Positions 1 through 11,643 of a stretch of DNA of 64,000 nt are shown in pieces; positions within the stretch are counted from its first letter, which is position 1, and each line of letters opens with the position of its first letter. Source of the stretch: Megalopta genalis (taxonomy: Eukaryota > Arthropoda > Insecta > Hymenoptera > Halictidae); contig NW_027476274.1 of assembly GCF_051020955.1 (NCBI RefSeq), positions 124,001-188,000 of the forward strand. The letters are read 5' to 3'. Below the pieces are notes generated by a model. It had not been told where the DNA came from, searched no databases, and was given only the letters and a program-made list of their open reading frames with translations. The position numbers and the translations under genes were made by a program.

Positions 1-610
1 CTTGGGATGTAAGTGATATAGCTTCAAATGCCGACGAATCAAACGAGTTAGCATCAAATCCAAACGAATCACATGATTTAGCTTCAAAGCAATGCGATGT
101 ATGAAGGTTTAGCTTCAAATCCATGCGAAACAAATGATTTAGCTTCAAATCAATGCGATGTAGAAGGATTAGCTTCAAATCCATGCGAAACAAATGATTT
201 AGCTTCAAACACTTGGAATATATGTGATATAGCTTCAAATGCAGACGAACCAAACGAGTTAGCTTCAAATCCATGCGAAACACATGATTTAGCTGCAAAT
301 CAATGCGATGTAGAAGGTTTAGCTTCAAATCCATGCGAAACAAATGATTTAGCATCAGATTAGTGCGATATAACTGATATAGCTTCAAATGCACGGGAAA
401 CAAACCAGTTAGCATAAAATCCATGCAAAACACATGGTTTAGCTTCAAATCAATGCGATGTAGAAGGTTTAGTTTCAAATCCATGCGTAACAAATGATTT
501 AGCTTCAAACACTTGTGATATAAGTGATATAGCTGCAAATGCATACGAATCAAAAGGGATAGCTTCAAAATCCATGCGATACATATCATTTAGCTTCAAA
601 TCGATACGAT
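1..610. repeat. Module copy 1 of the 1 / 2,883 / 5,554 family
   Basis: The module opens with cttgggatgtaagtgata, followed by a unit with gccgacgaatcaaac and a 31-bp unit reading gatgtatgaagg. A unit with ccatgcgtaac (near 480) and a type I 31-bp unit (562) follow later. The same ordered markers occur from 2,883 and from 5,554. Relative to the later two copies this one is the longest between the start and the gtttcaaatccatgcgtaac marker (471 bp). The left end is cut by the window. Confidence 0.8.
562..592. repeat. 31-bp variant unit, type I (GCTTCAAAATCC start), first exemplar
   Basis: This unit has one extra A after GCTTCA and the core atgcgatacatatcat, so it is 31 bp and shifts any reading frame by +1. 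The same unit recurs dozens of times (for example 1252-1282, and near 2,067, 3,297, 16,416, 31,381 and 61,780). It nearly always follows a unit carrying gcagacgaatcaaac and precedes one carrying tcgata(c/t)gatgtagaagg. This gives a recognisable three-unit, 91-bp cassette. It explains why segmental duplication lengths exceed multiples of 30 by one to several bases. Confidence 0.85.
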
Positions 611-2882
611 GTAGAAGGTTTAGCTTCAAATCCATGCGAAACAAATGATTTAGCTCCAAACACTTACGATATAAGTGATATAGCATCAAATGCAGCGGAA
701 ACAAACGAGTTAGCATCTAAACCATGCAAAACACATAATTTAGCTTCAAATCGAAACGATGTAGAAGGTATAGCTTCAAATCCAAGCGAACCACATGATT
801 TAGCAACAAAGCAATGCGATGTATGAAGGTTTAGCTTCAAATCAAAACGAAAACCATGATTTAGCTTCAAATCAATGCGATGTAGAAGGTATAGATTCAA
901 ATCCAAGCGCAACACATGATTTAGCTTCAAATAAATGCGATGTAGAAGGTTTAGCATCAAATCCATGCGAAAAAAATGATTTAGCTTAAGATACTTGCGA
1001 TATATGTGATACAGCTTCAAATGCAGGGGAAACAAACGAGTTAGCATCAACTTCATGCAAAACACATGATTTAGCTTCAAATCAAAGCGATGTAGAAGTT
1101 ATATCTTCAAATCCAAAAAAAACATGATTTAGCTTCAAATCAATGCGATGTAGAAGGTTTAGCATCAAATCCACGCGAAACAAATGATTTACCTACAAAC
1201 ACTTGGAATATAAGTGATATAGCAGGAAATGCAGACGAATCAAACGGGGAAGCTTCAAAATCCATGCGATACATATCATTTAACTTCAAATCGATACGAA
1301 GTAGAAGGCTTAGCTGCAAATCCATGCGAAACAAATGATTTAGGTTCAGATACTTGCGATACATTGATATTGCTTCAAATGCAGGCGAAACTAACAAGTT
1401 AGCTTCAAATCCATGCGAAACACATGATTTAGCTTCAAACACTTGGGATATAAGTGATATAGCTTCAAATGCAGACGAAACAAACGAGTTAGCTTCAAAG
1501 CCAAGCGAATCACATGATTGAGCATCAGATACTTGCGATATAACTAAAATAGATTCAAATGCAGGGGAAACGAACGAGTTAGCATCAATTCCATGCAAAA
1601 CACATGATTTAGCTTCAAATCAAAGCGATTTAGAATGTATATCTTCAAATCCGAACGAAACACATGATTTAGCTTCAAATCAATGCGATGTAGAAGGATT
1701 AGCTTCATATCCAAGCGGAACACATGATTGAGCATCAGATACTTGCGATATAACTAAAATAGCTTCAAATGCAGGGGAAACGAACGAGTTAGCATCAATT
1801 CCATGCAAAACACATGATTTAGCTTCAAATCAAAGCGATGTAGAATGTATATCTTCAAATCCGAACGAAACACATGATTTAGCATCAAATCAATGCGATG
1901 TAGAAGGTATAGATTCAAATCCAAGCGCAACACATGATTTAGCTTCAAATCAATGCGATGTAGAAGGTTTAACTTCAAATCCATGCGAAACAAATGATTT
2001 AGCTTCAAACACTTGTGATATAAGTGATATAGCTGCAAATGCAGACGAATCAAACGGGATAGCTTCAAAATCCATGCGATACATATAATTCAGCTTCAAA
2101 TCGATACGATGTAGAAGGTTTAGCTTCAAATCCATGCGAAACAAATGATTTAGCTTCAAACACTTACGATATAAGTGATATAGCATCAAATGCAGGCGAA
2201 ACGAACGAGTTAGCTTCAAATCCATGCGAAACACATGATTTAAATGCAAATCAATGCGATGTAGAAGGTTTAGCTTCAAGTCCATGCGAATCAAATGATT
2301 TAACTTTAAATCCATGCGTATTAGAAGGCTTAGCTTCAAATTCAAGCGAAACTAATGATTTATCTTCAGATACTTGCGATATAACTGATATAGTTTCAAA
2401 TGCAGGGGGAACAAACGAGTTAGCATCAAATCCATGCAAAACACATGATTTAGCTTCAAATCAATGCGATGTAGAAGGTTTAGCTTCAAATCCATGCGAA
2501 ACAAATGATTTAGCATCAGATACTGGCGATATAACTGATATAGCTTCAAATGCAGGGGAAACAAACGAGTTAACATCAAATCCATGCATAACACATGATT
2601 TAGCTGCAAATCAATACGACGTAGATGGTTTAGCTTCAAATCCATGAGAAACAAATGATTTAGCATCAGATACTTGCGATATAACTGATATAGCTTCAAA
2701 TGCAGGGGAAACAAACGAGTTAGCATTAAAACCATGCAAAACACATGATTTAGCTGCAAATCAATGCGATGTAGAAGGTTTAGCTTCAAATCCATGCGAA
2801 ACAAATGTTTTAGCTTTAAATCCATGTGAAGTAGAAGGTTAAACTTCAAATCTATACGAAACAAATGATTTAGCATCAAACA

Positions 2883-3370
2883 CTTGGGATGTAAGTGATA
2901 TAGCTTCAAATGCCGACGAATCAAACGAGTTAGCATCAAATCCAAACGAATCACATGAGTTAGCTTCAAAGCAATGCGATGTATGAAGGTTTAGCTTCAA
3001 ATCCATGCGAAACAAATGATTTAGCTTCAAATCAATGCGATGTAGAAGGATTAGCTTCAAATCCATGCGAAACAAATGATTTAGCTTCAAACGCTTGGAA
3101 TATATGTGATATAGCTTCAAATGTAGACGAACCAAACGAGTTAGCTTCAAATTCATGCGAAACACATGATTTAGCTTCAAATCAATGCGATGTAGAAGGT
3201 TTAGTTTCAAATCCATGCGTAACAAATGATTTAGCTTCAAACACTTGTGATATAAGTGATATAGATGCAAATGCAGACGAATCAAACGGGATAGCTTCAA
3301 AATCCATGCGATACATATCATTTAGCTTCAAATCAATACGAAGTAGGAGGCTTAGCTTCAACTCCATGCG
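2883..3370. repeat. Module copy 2 of the 1 / 2,883 / 5,554 family
   Basis: It starts with the same cttgggatgtaagtgata marker as base 1 (offset 2,882). It reaches gtttcaaatccatgcgtaac after 321 bp, exactly 150 bp sooner than copy 1. One five-unit block is thus missing here or gained there. It ends with units carrying caatacgaagtaggagg and caactccatgcgaaac, which it shares with copy 3 but not copy 1. Similarity also continues upstream to about 2,770. Confidence 0.8.
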
Positions 3371-5553
3371 AAACAAAAGATTTAGGTTCAGATACTTGCG
3401 ATACATTGATATTGCTTCAGATGCAGGCGAAACTAACGAGTTAGCTTCAAATCCATGAGAAACACATTATTTAGCTTCAAATTCGTGCGAAACAAATGGT
3501 TTACCTTCAGATACTTGTGATACACATGATTTAGCTTCAACTGCATGCGAATGAAACGAGTTAGCTTCAAATCCAAGCGAAACACCTGATTTAGCTGCAA
3601 ATCCATGCGACACAAATGATTTAGATTCAAATGTTTGCGATATAAGAGATACAGCTTCAACTGCATGCTAATCGTACGAGTTAGATTCAAACCCATGCCA
3701 TACACATGGTTACGCTTCAAATTCATGCGAAGCTCATGGTTTAGCTTCAAATTCATGCGAAACAACTGGTTTAGCTTCAGATACCTGTGATATACATGAC
3801 TTAGCTTCATCTGCATGCGAAACAAACGAGTTTAATTCAAATCCAAGCGAAACACATGATTTAACTTCAATTTAATGCGATGTAGAAGGATTAGCTTCAA
3901 ATCCATACGAAACAAATGGTTTAGTTTCAGATACTGGCGATATAAGTGATATAGCTTCAAATGCAGACGAAACAAACGAGTTAGTTTCAAATCCAAGCGA
4001 AACACATGATTTAGCTACAAATCAATGCCGTTTGGAAGGTTTAGCTTCAAATACATGCGAAACACATGAATTAGCAGCAAATCATTGCGATGTAGAAGGT
4101 TTAGCTTCAAATCCATGCGAAACCAATGATTTAGCTTTAGATACTTCCGATATAAGTGACATAGCTTCAAATGCGGATGAAACAAACGAGTCAGCTTCAA
4201 ATCCATGCGAAACTACTGGTTTAGCTACATATACTCGTGATATATATTATTTAGCTACCACTGCATGCGAAACAAACGATTTAGCTTCAAATCCAAGCAA
4301 AACTCATGATTATGCTTTAAATCTAAGCTATGTAGAAGGTTTAGTTTCAAATCAATGCGACACAAACGATTTATCTTCAGATACTTGCGATGTAAGAGAT
4401 ATAGTTTCAAATGCAGACGAATCACACGAGTTAGCTTCAAATTCATGCAAAACACATGATTAAGCTTCAAATCAGTGTTATGTAGAAGTTTTATCTTTAA
4501 ATCCATGCGACACAAACGATTTATTTTCAGATACTTGCGATATAAGTGATATAGCTTCAAATGCAGGGCAAACAAACGAGTTAGCTTCAAATACATGCTA
4601 AACACATGATTTAGATTTAAGTCAATTCGATGTAAAAGGTTTAGCTTCAAATCCAAGCGAAACACATGATTTGGCATCAGATACTTGCGATATAACTGAA
4701 ATAGCTTCAAATGCAGGGGAAACAAACGAATGAGCATCAAATCCATGCAAAACACATGATTTAGCTTCAAATCGAAGCGATGTAGAAGGTATAGCTTCAA
4801 ATCCAAGCGACACACATTATTTAGCTTCAAATCAATGCGATGTAGAATGTTTAGCTTCAAATCCATGCGAAATAAATGATTTAGCTTCAAACACTTGCGA
4901 TAAAAGTGATATAGCATCAAATGCAGTCGAAACGAACGAGTTAGCTTCAAATCCATGCGAAACAAATGATTTAGGTTCAGATACTTGCGATACATTGATA
5001 TTGCTACAAATGCAGGCGAAACTAACGAGTTAGCTTCAAATCCATGCGAAATACATGATTTAGCTTCAAATCAATGCGATGTAGAAGGTTAAACTTCAAA
5101 TCTATACGAAACAAATGATTTAGCTTCAGATACTTGCGATATAAGTGATATAGCATCAAATGCAGGCGAAACAAACGAGTTAGCTTCAAATCCATGTGAA
5201 ACACATGATTTAGCTTCAAATCAATTCGAAGTAGAAGGCTTAGCTTCAAATCCATGCGAAACAAATGATTTAGGTTCAGATACTTGCGATATAAGTGATA
5301 TAGCTTCAAATGCCGTAGAAACAAACGAGTTAGCTACAAAATCCATGCGTTACACACGATTTAGCTTGAAATCAATGCGGTGTTGAAGGTTTAGCTTCAA
5401 ATCCATGCGAAACAAATGATTTAGCTTCAAATCAATGCGATGTAGAAGGTTTAGCTTCAAATCCATGCGAAACAAATGTTTTAGCTTTAAATCCATGCGA
5501 AGTAGAAGGTTAAACTTCAAATCTATACGAAACAAATGATTTAGCATCAAACA

Positions 5554-6131
5554 CTTGGGATGTAAGTGATATAGCTTCAAATGCCGACAAATCAAACGAG
5601 TTAGCATCAAATCCAAACGAATCACATGATTTAGCTTCAAAGCAATGCGATGTATGAAGGTTTAGCTTCAAATCCATGCGAAACAAATGATTTAGCTTCA
5701 AACGCTTGGAATATATGTGATATAGCTTCAAATGCAGACGAAACAAACGAGTTAGCTTCAAATCCATGCGAAACACATGATTTAGCTGCAAATCAATGCG
5801 ATGTAGAAGGTTTAGCTTCAAATCCATGCGAAACAAATGATTTAGCATCAAATTAGTGCGATATAACTGATATAGCTTCAAATGCAGGGGAAACAAACCA
5901 GTTAGCTTAAAATCCATGCAAAACACATGATTTAGCTTCAAATCAATGCGATGTAGAAGGTTTAGTTTCAAATCCATGCGTAACAAATGATTTAGCTTCA
6001 AACACTTGTGATATAAGTGATATAGATGAAAATGCAGACGAATCAAACGGGATAGCTTCAAAATCCATGCGATACATATCATTTAGCTTCAAATCAATAC
6101 GAAGTAGGAGGCTTAGCTTCAACTCCATGCG
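5554..6131. repeat. Module copy 3 of the 1 / 2,883 / 5,554 family
   Basis: Same opening marker, 2,671 bp after copy 2. The gtttcaaatccatgcgtaac marker comes after 411 bp, exactly 60 bp (two units) less than in copy 1. Shared terminal markers (caatacgaagtaggagg, caactccatgcgaaac) group it with copy 2. Upstream similarity to copy 2 runs back through gaaggttaaacttcaaatct to about 5,440. Confidence 0.8.
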
Positions 6132-6540
6132 AAACAAATGATTTATATTCAGATACTTGCGATATAAGTGATATAGCTTCAAATGCAGGGCAAACAAACG
6201 AGTTAGCTTCAAATACATGCGAAACAAATGATTTAGGTTCAGATACTTGCGATACATTGATATTGCTTCAAATGCAGGCGAAACTAACGAGTTAGCTTCA
6301 AATCCATGCGAAATACATGATTTAGCTTCAAACCAATGCGATGTGTAAGGTTAGCTTCAAACAAATGCGATGTGGAAGGTTTAGTTTCAAATCCATGCGA
6401 CACAAATGACTTGCATCAGATACTTGCGATATATGTGATATAGCTTCAACTGCATGCGAAACAAACGAGTTAGCTTCAAATCCAAGCGAAACACATGATT
6501 TAGCTTCAAATTCGTGCGAAGTAGAAGGCTTAGCTTCCAT

Positions 6541-7330
6541 TCCATGAAAAGCAAATGGTTTAGCTTCAAATACTTGTGATATACATGATTTAGCTGCAAC
6601 TTCATGCGAAACAAACGTGTTATTTTCAAATCCATGCGAAACACATGATTTAGCTTAATATTCAAGCGAAACAGATTGTTTATATTCAGACTCTTGTGAT
6701 AAGCATGATTTAGCTTCAACTGCATGCGAAACAAACGAGATAGCTTCAAATCCAAGGGAAACACATGATTTAGTTTCAAATCAATGCGAAGTAGTAGGCT
6801 TAGTTTCAAATCCAAGCGAAGCAAATGGTTTAGCTTCAAATACTTGTGATATACATGATTTAGCTACAACTTCATGCGAAACAAACGTGTTATCTTCAAA
6901 TCCATGCGAAACACATGATTTAGCTTAATATTCAAGCGAAACAGATTGTTTATATTCAGACTCTTGTGATAAGCATGATTTAGCTACAACTGCATGCGAA
7001 ATAAACGAGTTAGCTTCAAATCAATGCCAAGTAGACGGCTTAGCTACAAATCCATGCGAAGCAAATGGATTAGCTTCAAATACTTGTGATATACATGATT
7101 TAGCTGCAACTTCATGCGAAACAAACGTGTTATCTTCAAATCCATGCGAAACACATGATTTAGCTTAATATTCAAGCGAAACAGATAGTTTAGATTCAAA
7201 CTCTTGTGATAAGCATGATTTAGCTTCAACTGCATGCAAAACAAACGAGTTAGCTTCAAATCCAAGGGAAACACATGATTTAGTTTCAAATCAATGCGAA
7301 GTAGAAGGTTTAGCTTCAAATCCATGCGAA
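6541..7330. repeat. Local subfamily with about 270/240-bp period
   Basis: The marker tacttgtgatatacatgatt starts at 6,571, 6,841 and 7,081, giving periods of 270 (nine units) and 240 bp (eight units). Between markers the copies share private units: cttaatattcaagcgaaac, gactcttgtgataagcatg and caacttcatgcgaaacaaac. These units are hardly seen elsewhere in the window, so this block amplified locally and has not spread. Confidence 0.8.
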
Positions 7331-7710
7331 ACAAATGATTTAGGTTCAGATACTTGCGGTATAAATGATATAGCTTCAAATGCAGGTGAAACAAACGAGT
7401 TAGCTCCAAATCCATGCGAAACAAACGATTTAGCTTCAAATCAATGCGATGTAGAAGGTTTAGCTTCAAATCCATGCGAAACAAATGATTTAGCATCAGA
7501 TACTTGCGATATAACTGAAATAACTTCAAATGCAAGGGAAACAAACGAGTTAGCATCATATCCATGCAAAACACATGACTTAGCTTCAAATCAAAGCGAT
7601 GTAGAAGGTATATCTTCAAATCCAAACGAAACACATGATTTAGCTTCAAATCAATGCGATGTAGAAGGTTTAGCTTCAAATCCATGCGAAACAAATGATT
7701 TAGCTTCAAA

Positions 7711-8745
7711 TCAATACGATGTAGAAGGTTTAGCCTCAAATCCATGCGAAACAAATGATTTACCTACAAACACTTGGGATATAAGTGATATAGCAGGAAA
7801 TGCAGACGAATCAAACGGGGAAGCTTCAAAATCCATGCGGTACATATCATTTAACTTCAAATCGATACGAAGTAGAAGGCTTATCTTCAAATCCATGCGA
7901 AACAAATGATTTAGCATCAGATACTTGCGATATAACCGAAATAGCTTCAAATACAGGGGAAACAAACGAGTTAGCATCAATTCCATGCGAAACACATGAT
8001 TTAGCTGCAAATCAATGCGATGTAGAAGGTTTAGCTTCAAATCCAAACGAAACACATGATTTAGCTTCAAATCAATGCGATGTAGAAGGTATAGATTCAA
8101 ATCCAAGCGCAACACATGATTTAGCTTCAAATCAATGCGATGTAGAAGGTTAAACTTCAAATCTATACGAAACAAATGATTTAGCTTCAGATACTTGCGA
8201 TATAAGTGATATAGCATCAAATGCAGGCGAAACGACCGAGTTAGCTTCAAATCCATGCGAAACACATGATTTAGCTGCAAATCAATGCGATGTAGAGGGT
8301 TTAGCTTCAAATCCATGCGAAACAAATGATTTAGCATCAGATACTTGCGATATAACTGATATAATTTCAAATGCAGGGGGAACAAACTAGTTAGCATCAA
8401 ATCCATGCAAAACACATGATTTAGCTGCAAATCAATGCGATGTAAAAGGTTTAGCTCCAAATCCAAGCGAAACACATGATTTAGCATCAGATACTTGCGA
8501 TATAACTGAAATATATTCAAATGCAGGGGAAACAAACGAGTTAGCATAAATTCCATGCAAAACACATGATTTAGCTTCAAATCAAAGCAATGTAGAAGGT
8601 ATATATTCAAATCCAAACGAAACACATGATTTAGATTCAAATCAATGCGATGTAGAAGATATAGATTCAAATCCACGCGCAACACATGATTTAGCTTCAA
8701 ATCAATGCGATGTAGAAGGTTTAGCTTCAAATCCATGCGAAACAA
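7711..8745 (-). other. Open frame of 344 codons in the left part
   Basis: Minus-strand decapeptide reading, similar in build to the frames further right but made of local unit variants. It ends after crossing the 31-bp unit near 7,825. Nothing apart from length sets it off from the surrounding array. Confidence 0.1.
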
Positions 8746-9302
8746 ATGATTTACCTACAAACACTTGGGATATAAGTGATATAGCAGGAAATGCAGACGA
8801 ATCAAACGGGGAAGCTTCAAAATCCATGCGATACATATCATTTAACTTCAAATCGATACGAAGTAGAAGGCTTAGCTGCAAATCCATGCGAAACAAATGA
8901 TTTAGCATCAGATACTTGCGATAAAACTGAAATAGCTTCAAATGCAGGGGAAACAAACGAGTTAGCATCAATTCCATGCGAAACAAATGATTTAGCTTCA
9001 AATCAATACGATGTAGAAGGTTTAGCCTCAAATCCATGCGAAACAAATGATTTACCTACAAACACTTGGGATATAAGTGATATAGCAGGAAATGCAGACG
9101 AATCAAACGGAGAAGCTTCAAAATCCATGCGATACATATCATTTAACTTCAAATCGACACGAAGTAGAAGGCTTAGCTTCAAATCGATGCGAAACAAATG
9201 ATTTAGCATCAGATACTTGCGATAAAACTGAAATAGCTTCAAATGCAGGAGAAACAAACGAGTTAGCATCAATTCCATGCGAAACACATGATTTAGCTGC
9301 AA
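8701..9302. repeat. 301-bp tandem duplication
   Basis: 8,701-9,001 and 9,002-9,302 align at an offset of 301 bp (ten units, one of them the 31-bp type I). Shared markers in order are tgatttacctacaaacac, gcaggaaatgcagacgaatc, the 31-bp unit, the cgaagtagaaggcttagct unit and gataaaactgaaatagc. Related single copies of the same cassette lie near 1,230, 7,790, 9,470 and 13,730. Copies differ by a few substitutions (caatgcgatg versus caatacgatg, for example). Confidence 0.8.
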
Positions 9303-10020
9303 ATCAATGCGATGTAGAAGGTATATCTTCAAATCCAAACGAAACACATGATTTAGCTTCAAATCAATGCGATGTAGAAGGTATAGATACAAATCCACGC
9401 GCAACACATGATTTAGCTTCAAATCCATGTGAAACAAATGATTTACCTACAAACGCTTGGGATATAAGTGATATAGCAGGAAATGCAGACGAACCAAACG
9501 GGGAAGCTTCAAAATCCATGCGATACCTATCATTTAACTTCAAATCGATACGAAGTAGAAGGCTTAGCTGTAAATCCATGCGAAACAAATGATTTAGGTT
9601 CAGATACTTGCGATACATTGATATTGCTTCAAATGCAGGCGAAACTAACGAGTTAGCTTCAAATCCAAGCGAAACACATGATTAAGCTTCAAATCAATGC
9701 TACGTAGAAGGTTTAGCTCCAAATCCATGCGGCACAAATGATTTAGCTTCAGATACTTGCGATATAAATGATATAGCTTCAAATGCAGATGAAACAAACG
9801 AGATACGTTCAAATCCAAGCGGATCACAGGATTTAGCTTCAAATCGATGTGATGTAGAAGGTTTAGCTTCAAATCCATGCGAAACACATGATTTAGCTGC
9901 AAATCAATGCGATGTAGAAGGTTTAGCTTCAAATCCATGCGAAGCAAATGATTTAGCTTCAGATACTTGCGATATAAGTGATATAGCTTCAAATGCAGCA
10001 GAAACAAACGAGTTAGCTTC

Positions 10021-10410
10021 AAAATCTATGCGAAACGCATGATTTAGCTGCAAATCAATGCGATGAAGAAGGTTTAGATGCAAATCCATGCGGTGCACAT
10101 GATGTAGCATCAAATCAATGCGATGTAGAAGGTTTAGCTTCAAATCCATGCGACACAAATGATTTGGCTTCAAATCCTTGCGATATAAATGATATAGCTT
10201 CAAACGCAAACGAAACAAACGAGTTAGCTTCAAATCCAAGCGGAACACATGATTTAGCTTCAAATCGATGTGATGTAGAAGGTTTAGCTTCAAATCCATG
10301 CGAAACACATGATTTAGCTGCAAATCAATGCGATGTAGAAGGTTTAGCTTCAAATCCATGCGAAGCAAATGATTTAGCTTCAGATATTTGCGATATAAGT
10401 GATATAGCTT
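10021..10410. repeat. Marker module a (gatgaagaaggtttagatgc), copy 1
   Basis: A block of 13 units opened by a 31-bp unit with atgcgaaacgcatg, then gatgaagaaggtttagatgc, catgcggtgcacatgatg, gatttggcttcaaatcc and tcgatgtgatgtagaagg. The same ordered string recurs at 11,254 (offset 1,233) and about 15,785 (a further 4,531). It ends where copies 1 and 2 diverge after the gatatttgcgatataagtg unit. Confidence 0.8.
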
Positions 10411-11253
10411 CAAATGCAGCAGAAACAAACGAGTTAGCTTCAAATCTATGCAAAACACATGATTAAGATTCAAATCAATGCTATGTAGAAGGTTTAGCTT
10501 CAAATACTTGCGAAACACATGATTTAGCTGCAAATCAATGCGATGTAGAGGGTTTAGCTTGAAATCCATGCGAAACGAATGATTTAGGTTCAGATACTTG
10601 CGATATAAGTGATATACCATCAAATGCAGGCGAAACTAACGACTTACCTTCAAATCCATGCGAAACACATGATTTAGCTGCAAATCAATGAGATGTAGAA
10701 GGTTTAGCTTCAAATCGAAGCGAAACACATGATTTAGGTTCAGATACTTGCGATATAAGTGATATTAATTCAAAAGCAGACGAATCAAACGAGTTAGCTT
10801 CAAAATCCATGCGATACACATGATTAAGCTTCAAATCAATGCTACGTAGAAGGTTTAGCTTCAAATCCATGCGGCTCAAATGATTTAGCTTCAGATACTT
10901 GCGATATAAGTGATATAGTTTCAAATGCAGATGAAACAAACGAGTTAGCTTCAAATCCATGCAAAACACATGATTAAGCTTCAAATCAATGCTATGTAGA
11001 AGGTTTAGCATCAAATCCATGCGACACAAATGACTTAGCTTCAGATACTTGCGATATAAGTGATATAGCTTCAAATGCAGACGAATCAAACGAGTTAGCT
11101 TCAAAATCCATGCGATACACATGATTAAGCTTCAAATCAATGCTATGTAGAAGGTTTAGCATTAAATCCATGCGACACAAACGATTTAGCTTCAGATACT
11201 TGCGATAAATGTGATATAGCTTCAAATGCAGACGAATCAAACGAATTAGCTTC

Positions 11254-11643
11254 AAAATCTATGCGAAACGCATGATTTAGCTGCAAATCAATGCGATGAA
11301 GAAGGTTTAGATGCAAATCCATGCGGTACACATGATGTAGCATCAAATCAATGCGATGTAGAAGGTTTAGCTTCAAATCCATGCGACACAAATGATTTGG
11401 CTTCAAATCCTTGCGATATAAATGATATAGCTTCAAACGCAAACGAAACAAACGAGTTAGCTTCAAATCCAAGCGGAACACATGATTTAGCTTCAAATCG
11501 ATGTGATGTAGAAGGTTTAGCTTCAAATCCATGCGAAACACATGATTTAGCTGCAAATCAATGCGATGTAGAAGGTTTAGCTTCAAATCCATGCGAAGCA
11601 AATGATTTAGCTTCAGATACTTGCGATATAGGTGATATAGCAT
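11254..11643. repeat. Marker module a, copy 2
   Basis: Same unit order as 10,021-10,410. The main differences are catgcggtacacatg in place of catgcggtgcacatg and single-base changes near the end. The 1,233-bp spacing is 41 x 30 + 3, which matches three 31-bp units between the copies. Confidence 0.8.

Noticed and set aside
3433..3825. Small minus- and plus-strand ORFs of 60-150 codons throughout the window
   Set aside because: They are expected from a 30-bp period that is a multiple of three with an ATG in each unit, and they overlap each other on both strands. None shows features that set it apart from the array, so they are not listed.
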